Of a stretch of 64,000 nucleotides of DNA, positions 63,901 to 64,000 are shown in pieces. Within the stretch, counting starts at the first letter, position 1. Every line of letters starts with the position of its first letter. Source of the stretch: Mycobacterium nebraskense. GTDB lineage: Bacteria; Actinomycetota; Actinomycetes; Mycobacteriales; Mycobacteriaceae. The translations under genes were made by a program, and so were the position numbers. The notes under the pieces were generated by a model, which had not been told where the DNA came from, did no database searches, and saw only the letters and a program-made list of their open reading frames with translations. Where the stretch lies: the NCBI RefSeq assembly GCF_002102255.1, contig NZ_LQPH01000076.1:1-64000 (forward strand). Reading direction: 5' to 3'.

Positions 63901-64000
63901 GCTTCCGCTAAGACTGCTTCCAAGCCCGTCGCCAGGTTGTCGATGCCCACGGCGAGAATGCGCGGCTGCGTTTCGGCGAGGATCGGCGCATGTTGGCTGG
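60978..64000 (-). CDS. car: Carboxylic acid reductase (N-terminus beyond the window)
   Basis: The visible C-terminal ~1007 residues of a protein that in full is usually about 1170. In order: adenylation domain (VFYTSGSTGTPKGAMF, YSSTEIAGG, GYYKTGDIMAEVGPDRLRYV, NVIKLAQGEFVAV), phosphopantetheine carrier with Ser in DLGGDSLSALTF and NAD(P)-binding reductase domain (LLTGATGFLGRFVGMEWLQG, TMGVSAVAHQLVDEDTD, YANGYGISKWAGEVL). These enzymes reduce acids to aldehydes with ATP and NADPH after phosphopantetheinylation; FadD9 is the mycobacterial example. It is upstream in an operon with an amidohydrolase and two M24-fold proteins. The start lies past 64000. Confidence 0.95.
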   Translation of the reverse strand, partial: SQHAPILAETQPRILAVGIDNLATGLEAVLAEAGTVPGRLIVFDYEPRDDDQRAIYEAAQARLAAVGAPLTIETFDDVVTRGATLPPAPMHVAADGEDPLAWVFYTSGSTGTPKGAMFTESLCIGTWLAQSDQAVITLSYMPMSHLIGYGYVILTLANGGTSYFAARSDLSTLFEDLASVRPTSLSLVPRVCEMFYHHYQRELDRHVLAGADPEGVGGQITTAIREQILGGRVLAVGCGSAALSPEIKEFMEEVLDQHLLIGYSSTEIAGGMIVADEHVLRPPVIDYKLLDVPELGYFNTDKPYPRGELAVKSARFMAGYYNRPDLTATMFDADGYYKTGDIMAEVGPDRLRYVDRRNNVIKLAQGEFVAVSRLEALYSTSPLIHQIYIYGNSARSFLLAVVVPTDDGVRAAAIAQSLRQIARDNQLNGYEIPRDFLIESEPFSLANGLLSGVGKFLRPKLKERYGDQLEQLYATMADDQLSRLRALRTGGADQPVLATVTKAVQATLGAPAADVSPEARFIDLGGDSLSALTFSTLLADIYDVEVPVGVVIDPTGDLLSVADHIERHRAADGLRPTYASVHTRGDSEVHAGELTLDKFIDDDVLKSAMLLPLPTAEIRTVLLTGATGFLGRFVGMEWLQGLADSGGTLVCLARGADATQARQRIEAALGSDAALLDRFRALANGHLEVLAGDIGEPNLGLDDTTWQRLARTVDLVVHPAAHVNHVLPYRQLFAPNVVGTAEVIRLAITARLKPIHYVSTMGVSAVAHQLVDEDTDIRRAVPACVVNDGYANGYGISKWAGEVLMREAHDLCGLPVAVFRPGMILADSRYTGQLNLPDIFTRLVFSLVATGVAPRSFYGGDGTRPHYEGLPVDFLADAIAAIGPQHGGGFDTYNTTNPHDDGISLDTFVDWIVAAGHPIERIDEYAAWLTRFETAMRALPERQRAHSVLTVLDVYREPMAAVAGSPVPGERFQTAVRDAGRAIPHLSQELIDKYLAGLERIGLLSR

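Overview
The window is high-GC actinobacterial DNA, almost certainly from a Mycobacterium and probably a non-tuberculous species. The markers are an FHA-FHA-ABC transporter closely matching Rv1747, a WS/DGAT acyltransferase, an Rv3230c-like reductase followed by a DesA3-like desaturase, a mycofactocin-coupled SDR, a 13E12-repeat HNH protein and a carboxylic acid reductase. The species is not resolved. I saw no rRNA, tRNA, CRISPR array, insertion sequence or complete prophage. Genes are tightly packed and no gene-free gap exceeds 300 bases.

Layout. 1-3120: a rearranged set of homologues of the steroid-ring meta-cleavage enzymes HsaC (cut by the window edge), HsaA and HsaD, with a SnoaL-like protein. 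3163-5502: WS/DGAT, an NTF2-like protein and a small protein. 5687-8647: a PPOX/F420 flavin-fold protein, a large molybdopterin oxidoreductase and a truncated type III polyketide synthase remnant. 8663-13667: an SDR, an HSL-type esterase, the Rv1747-like transporter and a 54-residue protein. 13947-21433: a catabolic operon resembling the mycobacterial igr (cholesterol side-chain) operon, with two complementary acyl-CoA dehydrogenase subunits, two MaoC subunits, an Ltp2-like thiolase-fold protein and a DUF35 protein, followed by an esterase and a Baeyer-Villiger-type monooxygenase. 21455-27291: a TetR-centred locus with two SDRs, an amidohydrolase and an NTF2-like protein on one side and a FadD17-like acyl-CoA synthetase on the other; three copies of one palindrome mark the probable regulon.

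27288-33709: a DMT-type permease, the reductase/desaturase pair, a membrane molybdoenzyme and small membrane or secreted proteins. 33757-38934: acyl-CoA synthetase, class II aldolase-like protein, amidohydrolase, MarR regulator and methyltransferase. 38929-43710: nitronate monooxygenase, arylsulfatase, FAD monooxygenase and a TIM-barrel isomerase. 43923-52684: a small secreted protein, a TetR, and an operon of cytochrome P450, mycofactocin-coupled SDR, crotonase, fused double CaiB-type CoA transferase, SDR and APH-fold protein; a shared operator-like site lies before both the TetR and the P450. 52686-57313: 13E12 HNH protein, DUF1214 protein, sulfotransferase and a divergent TetR. 57443-64000: a leftward operon of carboxylic acid reductase (its start lies beyond the window), amidohydrolase and two M24-fold proteins, one of which has lost most metal ligands.

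Together the genes look like several linked catabolic modules for hydrophobic polycyclic or branched substrates: oxygenation (P450, BVMO, flavin monooxygenases), CoA activation or transfer, beta-oxidation-like steps, retro-aldol cleavage and ring cleavage, each with its own local regulator. No substrate can be assigned from sequence alone.
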